Below the pieces are notes generated by a model. The model saw only the letters and a program-made list of their open reading frames with translations, was not told the origin of the DNA and searched no databases. Shown here one piece after another: positions 16,828-25,472 of a DNA stretch of 64,000 bases. The DNA is from Pseudovibrio japonicus. Lineage in GTDB: Bacteria; Pseudomonadota; Alphaproteobacteria; Rhizobiales; Stappiaceae. Both the position numbers and the translations under genes were made by a program. The first letter of the stretch is position 1. Every line of letters begins with the position of its first letter. Where the stretch lies: contig NZ_BMXE01000003.1 in assembly GCF_014651595.1 (NCBI RefSeq), forward strand, positions 558,001 to 622,000, given 5' to 3'.

Positions 16828-17787
16828 ATGAAAAACTTGATTATGGCCGCCGTTCTTGGCCTAAGTGCCGCTGGTGTGGCGCAAGCACAAGAACCCATCT
16901 GGGATGGCAACAAAGTCGTTCTTGAGTCACAAAAACTCGCAGATGGCGTTTATGCTGTGATCCCGACTGGTGCTGATGAAATGTCGGTTGAGGGCCTCCC
17001 GATTGCAACCACATCAGGCTTCGTTATTGGTGACAATGGTGTGCTTGTTATCGACTCCATGCTGAATGAGCGACTGAATACGCAGTTGTTTGATCTCATC
17101 GCCGCAGAAACCGATAAGCCGGTCAAGTATCTGGTCAATACAAGCTTTCATGGTGACCACTCCTACGGCAACTACTACGTGCCCGATGAAATTGATATCA
17201 TTCAGCACGAAACAACAGCCGATTACATCGACAATCATTTTGTCGCCGACACGGAATTCATGATCCAGAACTTTGGTGAAGGTCGCGGCATTGAGGAAAT
17301 CAAGCCTGTGTCTGCTGAAATTCTGGTCGGCAAAGGCGGAAGTATCTCGATTGATCTGGGCGACAAGGTCGTAAAGGTCGAAGACTTTGGTTTTGCGCAA
17401 ACCGGCGGCGATCTGTTCGTCTCTGTCCCGGACGACAAAGTGCTCTGGACCGGTAACCCGATTATTGCTCGTGCCCCTGCGGTGCCATGGCTCCTGGACG
17501 GCCACCTGCTGGAAACACTTGCAACGCTTGAAGCCGTTTATGAGGAGTTTGATGCGGATACCACGGTCGTTCCCGGTCACGGTCCAACAACTGACATGGC
17601 TGCAGTGAAATGGAACATTGATTACCTGACGGCTGTACGCAACGGCGTTCGAGACGCTTTGGCAGAAGGTTTGACACTGGAAGAAACCGTAGAAAAGGTC
17701 AGTCTTCCAGAGTTTAAAGGTTATGCAATTTGGGATTGGGTGCACCCAAGCCTTAATGTCCCTGCTGCCTATAATGACCTGAAATAG
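16828..17787 (+). CDS. Exported metallo-beta-lactamase-fold protein with altered metal site
   Basis: 319 residues with a clear Sec signal peptide (cleavage after AQA, about residue 20). The body has MBL-fold landmarks, but the ligands differ from the consensus: HxHxDH reads S106-F-H108-G-D110-H111, the second His position (GxAHTxGD) is Gln191 in FAQTGGD, and the bridging Asp is Asn210 in LWTGN. His251 in VVPGHGP remains. Three of the usual ligands are thus replaced, so a standard di-zinc hydrolase is doubtful; a mono-metal or non-hydrolytic role is possible. The adjacent divergent LysR gene probably regulates it. A 13-bp terminator follows. Confidence 0.83.
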   Translation: MKNLIMAAVLGLSAAGVAQAQEPIWDGNKVVLESQKLADGVYAVIPTGADEMSVEGLPIATTSGFVIGDNGVLVIDSMLNERLNTQLFDLIAAETDKPVKYLVNTSFHGDHSYGNYYVPDEIDIIQHETTADYIDNHFVADTEFMIQNFGEGRGIEEIKPVSAEILVGKGGSISIDLGDKVVKVEDFGFAQTGGDLFVSVPDDKVLWTGNPIIARAPAVPWLLDGHLLETLATLEAVYEEFDADTTVVPGHGPTTDMAAVKWNIDYLTAVRNGVRDALAEGLTLEETVEKVSLPEFKGYAIWDWVHPSLNVPAAYNDLK

Positions 17788-17795
17788 AGCACCCC

Positions 17796-17826
17796 AAAAA
17801 GGCCAGATAGAACATCTGGCCTTTTT
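17796..17826 (+). terminator. Terminator after the MBL-fold gene
   Basis: A perfect 13-bp stem, AAAAAGGCCAGAT / ATCTGGCCTTTTT, with a 5-nt loop and a built-in T run. The A run on the other side makes it potentially bidirectional. Confidence 0.93.
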
Positions 17827-17916
17827 GTCAGAAGTTCATGGATCTTCGTGAACTACGTAAATATACTGTATAGTCTCTAATGCCGACAAATCCATCAGAT
17901 GTAATTGGAAAGAAGT

Positions 17917-19467
17917 ATGGCCCAATCCCCAATTATTGCAGCTAAACATCCTCAGAAAGTCACTCTAGAAGAAGGGAAAACGTACTTTTGGTGCGCCTGT
18001 GGGAGGTCAAAGAACCAGCCTTTCTGTGATGGATCCCATAAAACGACCGGCTTAAACCCGCTTGAGTATAAAGCGAAGGAGAGTGGGGAAGTCTTTTTCT
18101 GTCAGTGTAAGTCTACAGGCAACGCGCCGCTTTGTGACGGGACACACACACGGCTTGGCGACCTGAAGGTGGGCGATGACATTCCGGCAAAAGAGCAGCA
18201 AGATACCATAGAAGCTGTGCCAACCCCTGAGGAACCAACGGTCGCGCGTATTCACGCACTGGCGCGTGATGGATTGTCTAAAGTGGGCCATCATGGTGAA
18301 ATCGGCGCTATGGGAGTGCCACGCTCTCAGCTGCCGCATTGGGATGACATTCAAGTTCTGCCAGCGCAAATGGCACGTAAACCACTGCTGGATGAGGTGC
18401 CGGTCTCAACTGAAGTGGTTATCGGACCGAAAGCCGAGCGGCCCCTGAAACTTAATATCCCGCTCTTTGTCTCTGACATGAGCTTTGGCGCGCTTTCCAG
18501 AGAGGCAAAGGTTTCATTGGCAAGGGGTGCGGAGCAGGCCGGTACTGGCATTTGCTCGGGCGAAGGCGGCATGTTGCCTGAAGAGCACGACGAGAACAGT
18601 CGTTATTTCTATGAGCTGGCATCTGCACAGTTTGGATGGGCACCCGAGAAAGTAAAATATGTTCAGGCGTTTCATTTTAAAGGTGGGCAAGGTGCCAAAA
18701 CAGGCACCGGAGGACACTTACCTGGATACAAAGTTACTGAGGAGATTGCTGCTGTAAGGCACCAGAAGCCTGGAACAGATAGTATTTCGCCTGCAACCTT
18801 CGATAAGCTCATTACGCCAGCCGATTTTGCCAAGTTTGCTGATATGGTGCGTGAGCTATCAGGCGGTGTTCCAATTGGGTTTAAGCTATCAGCAAATCAC
18901 ATTGAAGACGATATAGATTTTGCGCTGGAAGCCGGTGCGGATTACATTATTCTTGATGGCCGCGGCGGTGGTACTGGGGCAGCGCCTTTGCTCTTCAGAG
19001 ATCATATTAGCGTGCCCACTATCCCAGCACTTGCCCGTGCGCGCCGACATCTTGATAATCGCTGCGGCAAAGACGTAACGCTGGTTATCACTGGCGGGCT
19101 GCGCGTGGCTGAGGACTTCGTAAAGGCAATGGCTCTTGGGGCTGATGCTATTGCCATATCGAACTCAGCAATACAAGCAGTCGGCTGTGTCGCTGCACGT
19201 ATGTGTCATACAGATAACTGCCCGACTGGAATAACAACACAGAAGCCTGAGTTGCGCCAACGGTTGAATGTACAAAAGAGTGCTGACCAACTGGAACGCT
19301 TCTTTGGCTCCAGTGTGGATCTGATGAAAATATTGGCAAGGGCCTGTGGCCATGACAGCCTCTCACAAATGAGGCTTGAAGATCTAACCACGTGGAAGAG
19401 AGAGATCTCAGATTTGAGCGGTATTCGTTATGCCGGCGTAAATCCGTTGCCGGTAGGACAACGGTGA
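17917..19467 (+). CDS. Fusion of two CDGSH iron-sulfur domains with a glutamate synthase FMN domain
   Basis: 516 residues from the ATG at 17917, with GGAAAG just upstream. Residues 20-42 and 56-78 each have the CDGSH pattern of a 3-Cys-1-His [2Fe-2S] cluster: C26, C28, C37, H41 and C62, C64, C73, H77. The rest is the FMN/3Fe-4S part of the glutamate synthase large subunit (FKLSANHIEDDIDFAL, DGRGGGTGAAP, and CHTDNCPTGI in the cluster region). The glutaminase domain is absent, so it cannot take ammonia from Gln on its own. A role as an electron-transferring FMN oxidoreductase is inference. No gltD-like gene adjoins it. Confidence 0.9.
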   Translation: MAQSPIIAAKHPQKVTLEEGKTYFWCACGRSKNQPFCDGSHKTTGLNPLEYKAKESGEVFFCQCKSTGNAPLCDGTHTRLGDLKVGDDIPAKEQQDTIEAVPTPEEPTVARIHALARDGLSKVGHHGEIGAMGVPRSQLPHWDDIQVLPAQMARKPLLDEVPVSTEVVIGPKAERPLKLNIPLFVSDMSFGALSREAKVSLARGAEQAGTGICSGEGGMLPEEHDENSRYFYELASAQFGWAPEKVKYVQAFHFKGGQGAKTGTGGHLPGYKVTEEIAAVRHQKPGTDSISPATFDKLITPADFAKFADMVRELSGGVPIGFKLSANHIEDDIDFALEAGADYIILDGRGGGTGAAPLLFRDHISVPTIPALARARRHLDNRCGKDVTLVITGGLRVAEDFVKAMALGADAIAISNSAIQAVGCVAARMCHTDNCPTGITTQKPELRQRLNVQKSADQLERFFGSSVDLMKILARACGHDSLSQMRLEDLTTWKREISDLSGIRYAGVNPLPVGQR

Positions 19468-19524
19468 AGGCAGGCTTTGATTTTGTATTAGTTACGCTGT
19501 TTTGGCAGCGTAACTCCACTGCCT
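19468..19524. repeat. Nested inverted repeat after the GltS-like gene
   Basis: An inner 10-bp perfect stem (AGTTACGCTG 19490-19499 / CAGCGTAACT 19506-19515) sits inside an outer AGGCAG / CTGCCT pair (19468-19473 / 19519-19524). No T run follows. It is either a terminator of unusual form or a relic of the element edge next to the tRNA-like remnant. Confidence 0.55.
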
Positions 19525-19543
19525 GAGATCGTTGATCCAATTT

Positions 19544-19608
19544 GCCGGATATTCAAAATGGGGGCGGCGTGCACGATCTTGCGGAGTCGAGACACGTCAC
19601 CTACACCA
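19544..19608 (+). pseudogene. Degenerate tRNA-Leu-like 3' half
   Basis: Compared without gaps to the tRNA-Leu at 15633-15717, the stretch 19579-19620 matches 15688-15729 at about 31 of 42 positions, covering the T arm, the acceptor strand, the CCA and 10 nt beyond. Just upstream, GCCGGATATTCAAAAT looks like the anticodon arm of tRNA-Leu(CAA) with a small insertion. The 5' half is not recognisable and the T loop is GTCGAGA instead of TTCGAGT, so it cannot be functional. It is probably an old tRNA copy or attachment-site duplicate. Confidence 0.45.
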
Positions 19609-19627
19609 AACTTTCTTCTCCAGAAAC

Positions 19628-20371
19628 TCAGATCGAAAACAGGTACTGACCTTGTCTTGCCGAGACTGTTGGTGGTTTGCGGTGGTGTTCGAAGAGGTCG
19701 TAGCCTTGCTTGAGGTTGAGCCAGAAGTCCTGCCAGTTTGAGTCAGCGTGCTTGCTAAGATTTTCCTGTGTCATTTCGAAGGGGAAGATGTGAACCGGGA
19801 CGTTGTCTTGTCCGTTCTGTAGGGCCGCTTCGACGAGCAGGTAGATTTCCTCGACATTGTGGTTCGTCATGGCGTAGCAGCCTACGGAGAGGCAATTGCC
19901 GTGGACCATCAGGTAAGAGCCGGTGCGTCCGAGTGATTGATCGAAGGCGTTCGGAAAGCCGAGGTTGAAGGATAAATGGTAGTTGCTGTTGGGGTTCAGC
20001 TGTTTTGCGGAGACATTGTAAAAGCCCTCAGGAGACTGGCCGTCCCCTTCTTTGAGCTTCGGTCCGAGATCGCCAGAGTACTTGCAGATCTCCCAGTACT
20101 TGTAGGGCTGATAGGTGTCGCCGGACTTGACCCATGCCTCTAGCCGGCTTTCTTCTTTAAAGATGCGCAGGTAGACCGGGCTTCCTAATTCCATTCCTTT
20201 GAAGGTCAGGTCTGCGCGCAGGGCTGGCAAGCGCTCTTCCTTCACCTTTGCCAGATCAGCAGTGCCGGGCAGGTCATAGGGCAGGAGAAGATAGGTGGCG
20301 GAGACTGCCAGCGTTACGAGAAAAGCCGGAGCGAGGGCCCAAAGGAGCGGGCGTGAAATGGTTTTTGCCAT
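19628..20371 (-). CDS. L,D-transpeptidase family protein (YafK type)
   Basis: 247 residues. One membrane segment near the N-terminus (about 10-30) anchors it, with the catalytic domain in the periplasm. The YkuD catalytic motif is HGNCLSVGCYAMTN (158-170) with His158 and Cys165; the AMTN ending and the WEICKYSGDLGPKLKEGDGQSPEGFY block are typical of the YafK subgroup. Such enzymes act on peptidoglycan stem peptides or on lipoprotein crosslinks; which one here is not known. It stands alone, convergent with the CDGSH-GltS gene and ending 20 nt from the tRNA relic. Confidence 0.9.
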   Translation of the reverse strand: MAKTISRPLLWALAPAFLVTLAVSATYLLLPYDLPGTADLAKVKEERLPALRADLTFKGMELGSPVYLRIFKEESRLEAWVKSGDTYQPYKYWEICKYSGDLGPKLKEGDGQSPEGFYNVSAKQLNPNSNYHLSFNLGFPNAFDQSLGRTGSYLMVHGNCLSVGCYAMTNHNVEEIYLLVEAALQNGQDNVPVHIFPFEMTQENLSKHADSNWQDFWLNLKQGYDLFEHHRKPPTVSARQGQYLFSI

Positions 20372-20703
20372 GGAGCGTCCGATTGAAAATCACAAAAGCA
20401 GTCAGTCACTTGTTTGTGTCAGTCACGCTGCTTTGGCCTCGTTTGTTTTGCGTTGGTGTTGCTCGCAAATATGAGAGGCATTGTGGCTAAGTGATGTTTT
20501 CCAGTTTAAACGCTGTGAAATGACAACTTTAAGGTTCGTTCGCGTTGCGAGCATGGTGCGGTTGTTTTGCTTTTATGTCGCATTGTCTGGAAATCGCCTT
20601 TCAACATCAGGTGATACAAGATAGTGTCCGTGCCCGTTCTGAATTGATTGCTTTCTTGTGTTATAGAGCATTGCTTTTAGGCATTGTGTGAAGGGAAGGC
20701 TCC
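20372..20703. promoter_or_regulatory. Divergent promoter region with a GTTATAGA half-site
   Basis: It lies between the L,D-transpeptidase gene and the next LysR gene. GTTATAGA occurs at 20660-20667, 37 nt before the LysR start. The same octamer is the left arm of two inverted repeats found upstream of the MFS and DUF3360 genes, so this is a likely autoregulatory site of the LysR protein. Confidence 0.45.
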
Positions 20704-21606
20704 TTGGATATACGGCAGTTACAATACCTTGTTACTTTGGCTCAGGAGCGACATTTCACGCGTGCGGCTGCGGCTTGTAATGTGACACAGCCAACGCTGT
20801 CAGGTCGGATTCGTCAGCTGGAGATTGAGCTGGGCGTTCCTATCATCGAACGGGGCAAGAAGTTTCATGGGCTGACGCCGGAAGGGGAGCGAATTCTCGT
20901 CTGGGCGAAGAAGGTGCTTGCGGACTGCAATAGCTTGCGTAACGAGGTTGTGGGCAAAAGCACTGAGATGTTTGGTAAGGTCAATATCGGCGTAATTCCT
21001 TCTGCCGATGTTGCGATTGCGTCCCTCATTCTGGACCTGAAGAAAAAACACCCACATGCGCATGCAACAATCCATCTGATGAGCCATGGTGAGATCCATA
21101 AGGCTCTGGAGGATTATCAGATTGATGCGGGCATCACCTACACCCAGTTCAGCGATGCAAAGAGGCACAGCAGCTTCACGCTTTATGAAGAGAACTACCG
21201 GTTGTTCGTGCCTGTCGGGCATCATCTTCAAGGCGCTGATGCTGTGGAGTGGGAGGCCGCTGTAAATGCGGGGCAAATGGTGGCGGTGTCTCCGAATATG
21301 CAGAACCGGATGATGGTGGACAGCACGCTACGGTTCCTGGGCGTTGAGCTGGATCCGGATATTGAGGCGGAGACCATTCCGGCGCTGGGTGGTTTTATCC
21401 GCGCTGGTTATTGCGCAATCCTGCCGGAGCTTTCGGCATTGTCCTTGGGGGCAGGGATCGTGTCGGTTCCGCTGGTCAAGCCAGCTGTTTCGCACAGTGT
21501 TGGTATGGTGATGACAAAGCGTGAGCTGGAGCCTGCGATTATTACTTCTCTTGTGGAATGTGCTGCCCAGTATAAGAGACCTTTGCTGCCAACGCAAAAA
21601 GATTAG
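20704..21606 (+). CDS. LysR family transcriptional regulator
   Basis: 300 residues starting with TTG at 20704, supported by AAGGGAAGG about 8-15 nt upstream and by the family's usual first residues (MDIRQLQYLVTLAQERHFTRAAAACNVTQPTLSGRIRQLE). The C-terminal part is the effector-binding domain. It converges on the MFS gene and shares its bidirectional terminator. The GTTATAGA octamer in its own promoter recurs as a full dyad upstream of both the MFS and DUF3360 genes, so I infer that it controls those transporters. The effector is unknown. Confidence 0.92.
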   Translation: MDIRQLQYLVTLAQERHFTRAAAACNVTQPTLSGRIRQLEIELGVPIIERGKKFHGLTPEGERILVWAKKVLADCNSLRNEVVGKSTEMFGKVNIGVIPSADVAIASLILDLKKKHPHAHATIHLMSHGEIHKALEDYQIDAGITYTQFSDAKRHSSFTLYEENYRLFVPVGHHLQGADAVEWEAAVNAGQMVAVSPNMQNRMMVDSTLRFLGVELDPDIEAETIPALGGFIRAGYCAILPELSALSLGAGIVSVPLVKPAVSHSVGMVMTKRELEPAIITSLVECAAQYKRPLLPTQKD

Positions 21607-21640
21607 AGCAACTTTGACGGTCAGGTTTACACATGAAAAA

Positions 21641-21661
21641 AGCCCGCGATAATCGCGGGCT
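21641..21661. terminator. Bidirectional terminator between LysR and MFS genes
   Basis: AGCCCGCGA / TCGCGGGCT, 9-bp perfect stem with a 3-nt loop, preceded by six A and so ending in a T run on the minus strand. It serves the MFS gene and probably the LysR gene. Confidence 0.85.
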
Positions 21662-21682
21662 TAGTTGTGTGGGTTTGCTTGC

Positions 21683-23461
21683 TTATTCGGCAGGCGCTGG
21701 CACAGGTGCTTGTTTGCCAGCCGCTACCGGTTTTGTTGTTGGTGCTTCTCCTTCACCCAGTGCATCCTCGGCCATGTGGTACTTCGGATTGACTGGTTTC
21801 ATGAGAAGGTTGGAGACAAGTGCTGCGACGAGCAAACCAGCCATCACATACATTGTTGTGTTGTAGAGGCTCGGCGTTGGATCAACTGTTCCTTCCGGTG
21901 CCACTTCCATCAGTCTAGAAACAGAGATGGATTTTGCTGCGATGAGTTCTGCCAGTTTGTCTTTGCCTTCGCCAAAGGTCTGCAGGAACAAAGCCGGATC
22001 AACCTTTTCTGCCAGCTCATGGATCTTGGCGTTTACAGAGCGTTCGCGCAGGAAGGTGATGAGGAAGGGACCTGCCACACCAGCTGCTGACCACGCGGTA
22101 AGCAGACGGCCATGGATGCCTCCGACAAACTTGGTGCCGAAGATATCTGCCAGATACGCAGGGATTGTTGCAAAGCCACCGCCGTACATAGTGAAGATGG
22201 TCATGGTTGCTGCGTAGAACATTACCAGCCACATCACGGAGGGACTTGCGCCTGCTTCTGCTGCGATGAGCGGAATGGACAGGTACAGGAAGGACCCTAG
22301 TACGAAGAAGACTGTGTAGGTGTTCTTGCGGCCAATATAGTCAGATAGGGTAGACCAGCCGAGGCGGCCCATGGCGTTGAAGACAGAGATCATCAGGACG
22401 TAGGTTGCGGTGAATGCACCGTCAACGATGGTTGGCATGCCATTGCCGAAGATCTCGTAGATCATGGTTTTGGAGACAGAGATGACGCCGATGCCTGCGG
22501 TCACATTGAAACAGAGCACGATCCAGAGCTGGTAGAACTGTGGTGTGCGCAGTGCAGTATCAATGTGCACATGGTGGCGGGTGATCAGGCCCTGTTTGGC
22601 AGGATCTTCCTGTGGTGGTTCCCAGCCTTCCGGTTTCCAGCCCGGTGCCGGGATGCGGTAGGCGAAGGATGCCAGGATCATCACCACGAAATAGACAATG
22701 CCCAACGTGAGGAAGGTGGAGGCTGCGCCGGTGTTGCCTGTGCCTGCAACGTATACGCCTGCCTTTGCGCCTTCGAAGGTGGCCTCTGCCTGAGAGGCGC
22801 TCACAACGATGGCTTCCAGCTTCTCGCCTGCGACCTGCACGTAGCGGATGCCGTGCTCAACGGTTGTCTGGACGTCAGCGAGTGGGCCGAGATAGTCGGG
22901 AGCTTTGGCATAAAGGCCCAAAAGCCAGCTTTTGAGTGGCACTGCGATGATTGCGCCACCGCCAAAGCCCATGATGGCCATACCGGTTGCCAGACCGCGG
23001 CGGTCTGGATACCAGCGGATCAGGGTGGACACTGGTGAGACATATCCAAGACCCAGACCGCAGCCGCCGATGACACCGTAGCCAAGGTACAGCAGCCAGA
23101 GCTGGTGGGTCATGATGCCGATGGAGCCGATGATGTAACCGCCGCCCCAGCAGAAGGCTGCGGTTGTGCCGACACAGCGCGGGCCGACTTTTTCAAGCCA
23201 TTTGCCTGCAAACGCAGCAGACAACCCAAGGAACAGAATGGCGACTGAGAAGATCCAGACAACTGAACTGAGAGACCAGTCTTCAGCCGCCGGTGCGATG
23301 CCGCCAATTTCTCTGATGAGAGCCGGGTTGTAGATACTCCATGCATAGGCAGAACCGATGCACAGGTGAATTGCAATGGAAGCCGGTGGTACGAGCCAAC
23401 GATTGAAGCCCGGCTTGGCAACAATCGCGTCTTTCAGCATAAAGCTTGGTATTTTAAACAT
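21683..23461 (-). CDS. OFA-type major facilitator transporter
   Basis: 592 residues from the ATG at 23461, which has AGGGG upstream; a longer frame adds 26 polar residues without support. It has about 12 membrane segments, with the MFS motif RWYPDRRGLATGMAIMG and the oxalate/formate antiporter-like opening (GSAYAWSIYNP). A soluble insert of about 70 residues (about 185-255) between the sixth and seventh helices is longer than in OxlT. The C-terminus ends in a Pro/Ala tail. The substrate is probably a small carboxylate, by family only. It shares an operator with the DUF3360 gene behind it. Confidence 0.88.
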   Translation of the reverse strand: MFKIPSFMLKDAIVAKPGFNRWLVPPASIAIHLCIGSAYAWSIYNPALIREIGGIAPAAEDWSLSSVVWIFSVAILFLGLSAAFAGKWLEKVGPRCVGTTAAFCWGGGYIIGSIGIMTHQLWLLYLGYGVIGGCGLGLGYVSPVSTLIRWYPDRRGLATGMAIMGFGGGAIIAVPLKSWLLGLYAKAPDYLGPLADVQTTVEHGIRYVQVAGEKLEAIVVSASQAEATFEGAKAGVYVAGTGNTGAASTFLTLGIVYFVVMILASFAYRIPAPGWKPEGWEPPQEDPAKQGLITRHHVHIDTALRTPQFYQLWIVLCFNVTAGIGVISVSKTMIYEIFGNGMPTIVDGAFTATYVLMISVFNAMGRLGWSTLSDYIGRKNTYTVFFVLGSFLYLSIPLIAAEAGASPSVMWLVMFYAATMTIFTMYGGGFATIPAYLADIFGTKFVGGIHGRLLTAWSAAGVAGPFLITFLRERSVNAKIHELAEKVDPALFLQTFGEGKDKLAELIAAKSISVSRLMEVAPEGTVDPTPSLYNTTMYVMAGLLVAALVSNLLMKPVNPKYHMAEDALGEGEAPTTKPVAAGKQAPVPAPAE

Positions 23462-23669
23462 CAGCAAACCCCTAGAGCGATCAAAACAGTTGGCATTGCT
23501 TCGCCCGGCAAACTGTCCCGATCTTTTTATTGCGATCACATCCGTTTCTTCCGAAAACTAAGCCCCGTTTCGGGAATGTGTCTGGGAGGCAGGCGGGAGG
23601 AATAAGCCTGTATCCGTAAGGGGAGTTTGCGCTTGTTCCGCGTACGGTTGAAATCGTCAGACTCTATGA

Positions 23670-23691
23670 CGTTATAGATATAATCTATAAG
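23670..23691. promoter_or_regulatory. Inverted-repeat operator upstream of the MFS gene
   Basis: CGTTATAGA (23670-23678) - N5 - TCTATAAG (23684-23691); the 7-bp arms TTATAGA/TCTATAA are perfect. TAGA-N5-TCTA fits the LysR T-N11-A rule. The same dyad is at 25863-25885. It lies about 210 nt before the MFS start. Confidence 0.6.
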
Positions 23692-23898
23692 AGACAGGGC
23701 CGATTGGGAGAGGTAAGGGGCTGATGACGTTCTGTCAGGCGCGATAACGTACTGTGTGGTCTGATTTATTTCTAAAAAACAAGGTGCTAGCGTTATCCCA
23801 TGCCTATTACTATGACGGGCCAGAACATTTTGCCATGCGTACTGGAGGTTACGGGTCTGGATTTTACTCAGGTGCGTATTGTCGCAGCAGAAACGAAA

Positions 23899-23925
23899 AA
23901 AGCGCACCGCTGGGCGATGCGCTTT
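23899..23925 (-). terminator. Terminator of the DUF3360 gene
   Basis: AAAGCGCA / TGCGCTTT 8-bp stem with an 11-nt loop. On the minus strand it is followed by a run of T, about 30 nt after the DUF3360 stop. Confidence 0.82.
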
Positions 23926-23954
23926 CTTCAGATTTGGTCGGGTGTGGTTTCGGC

Positions 23955-25472
23955 TTACAGGAGTGCCGGAATACCCGGCAGCATGCCAACTGCTGCCATT
24001 GCCAGAGTACAGATGATGACTGCACCTGATGGAATGATGATGCGATCCGCAAAGCTCAGGCGTTTTGCGCGTTCCTTGTCGCCAATCAGGCCGTTGTTAT
24101 CAAGGAACATGGTGACTGCCCATGCGAGCACAGGGTTGGTTACGAGTGCTGCGAAGATGCAGATACCGGCTGAATTGGTATCGTTGTTGGACTTTACCAT
24201 CTGCAGGCCTGCTTCCAGAAGCGGGAGGAACACGCCTACGAGCAGGGCAATAGACATCACCGGCTGCCATACGGCCACGTCCATTGGGTAGCCCATGGTT
24301 GCGATGATGATGGTAAGTGCGCCGAGCAGGATGGCGCCTGCAGGGATTGGACGCTTGGCGATTGCAGCCGGGATCATGTAGGTGCCCCAGGAGGAGGTGA
24401 TGTTACCGCCGCCGAAGAACGTACCGGTGAACTGGCGCAGGGAGCAGCAGGTCATGGTGTCGTCAACATCCATCAGAACTTTATCGGTGTTCTTTGGATA
24501 GTTGAGTTCCTGGAAGATCCTGTGTCCGAGGAAGTCCGGGGACCACATTGCGACGGCCAGGATTGCCCAAGGCAGGGATGCTACAAAGTGGCTGAAATTC
24601 GGGATGCCGAGCTGCCAGCCGGTCTCGGTGGAGCCCCACCAGTACCATGGGTTCATGTTTGGCAGACCGGGTGCTGTGGTGAACTGGAGGTCAACGCCAG
24701 CGCCAAGCGCAAGCGCCAGAACCACTGCAACGATGGAGCACGCTGGAATTGCGAGCCAACGTTTGCCGACCTTTGCGAGAAATGCGTAAAGCAGAATGTT
24801 GACGGCAAAGATCGCCAGAGCAACGTAGGAGAGGCTATAGGCAAGGTCATGCTTGCCCTGCAGGCCGCCTGCCCACGAGAAGAGGGAGGTGATTTGACCC
24901 TTTGCCCCCATGAAGCCGAGGAACACCAGCAGGCCACCAGCCACGCCCTGACTGGTCAGGTTCACCAGACGTGATCCGCCTTTGAAGTAGCTGAGCAGTA
25001 GGCCGAAGATGCAGACCAATGCTGCCAAAGCCAGTGGGTGAGCGCCTGCCAGGGCGATGGAGCCAATGAGAGGGATCATTGGGCCATGGTTGCCTGCAAG
25101 GTTGGCGCGTGGGTTCAGGAAGCCGGACCCGATGATGCAAAAGATCAGTGCGGGGATGAGCATTTCAACACGGACGACTTCGATGATCCATTCTGCGCCG
25201 AGATTAACGTGAGGCCACTTTGCGGTCAGGCCACTTGCCCAAGCGGTCATAACTGCTGAGTACATCACGGAGATGCCGATGGTGCCTGCGATTGCCGGGA
25301 CGAAGTCTTCCATTTCGAAGCGGAAGTCGCGGCCTGGCAGATTCAGACCCCAGCGGCGGGGTTTCATGATCTGGAGTTCGTGGTCGAGATAATCGGAACG
25401 TGTTTCGAACTCGCTGGCAGGCTTGTGTGCCTCACTATAGGATTCTTCGTATCTGTCTGTTTGCTGCAGCAT
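23955..25472 (-). CDS. Polytopic membrane protein, DUF3360-like putative transporter
   Basis: 505 residues from the ATG at 25472, chosen over the ATG three codons earlier because GGAGA lies at a proper distance. The soluble N-terminus (about 60 residues) carries YLDHELQIMKPRRWGLNLPGRDF, which I associate with DUF3360. About 12 membrane helices follow, with NLAGNHGPMIPLIGSIALAG and GGSRLVNLTSQGVAGG, patterns reminiscent of nucleobase/sulfate-type (NCS2/SulP fold) carriers. The function of the family is not established. The shared dyad with the MFS gene suggests that both move related compounds under one regulator. Confidence 0.75.
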   Translation of the reverse strand: MLQQTDRYEESYSEAHKPASEFETRSDYLDHELQIMKPRRWGLNLPGRDFRFEMEDFVPAIAGTIGISVMYSAVMTAWASGLTAKWPHVNLGAEWIIEVVRVEMLIPALIFCIIGSGFLNPRANLAGNHGPMIPLIGSIALAGAHPLALAALVCIFGLLLSYFKGGSRLVNLTSQGVAGGLLVFLGFMGAKGQITSLFSWAGGLQGKHDLAYSLSYVALAIFAVNILLYAFLAKVGKRWLAIPACSIVAVVLALALGAGVDLQFTTAPGLPNMNPWYWWGSTETGWQLGIPNFSHFVASLPWAILAVAMWSPDFLGHRIFQELNYPKNTDKVLMDVDDTMTCCSLRQFTGTFFGGGNITSSWGTYMIPAAIAKRPIPAGAILLGALTIIIATMGYPMDVAVWQPVMSIALLVGVFLPLLEAGLQMVKSNNDTNSAGICIFAALVTNPVLAWAVTMFLDNNGLIGDKERAKRLSFADRIIIPSGAVIICTLAMAAVGMLPGIPALL

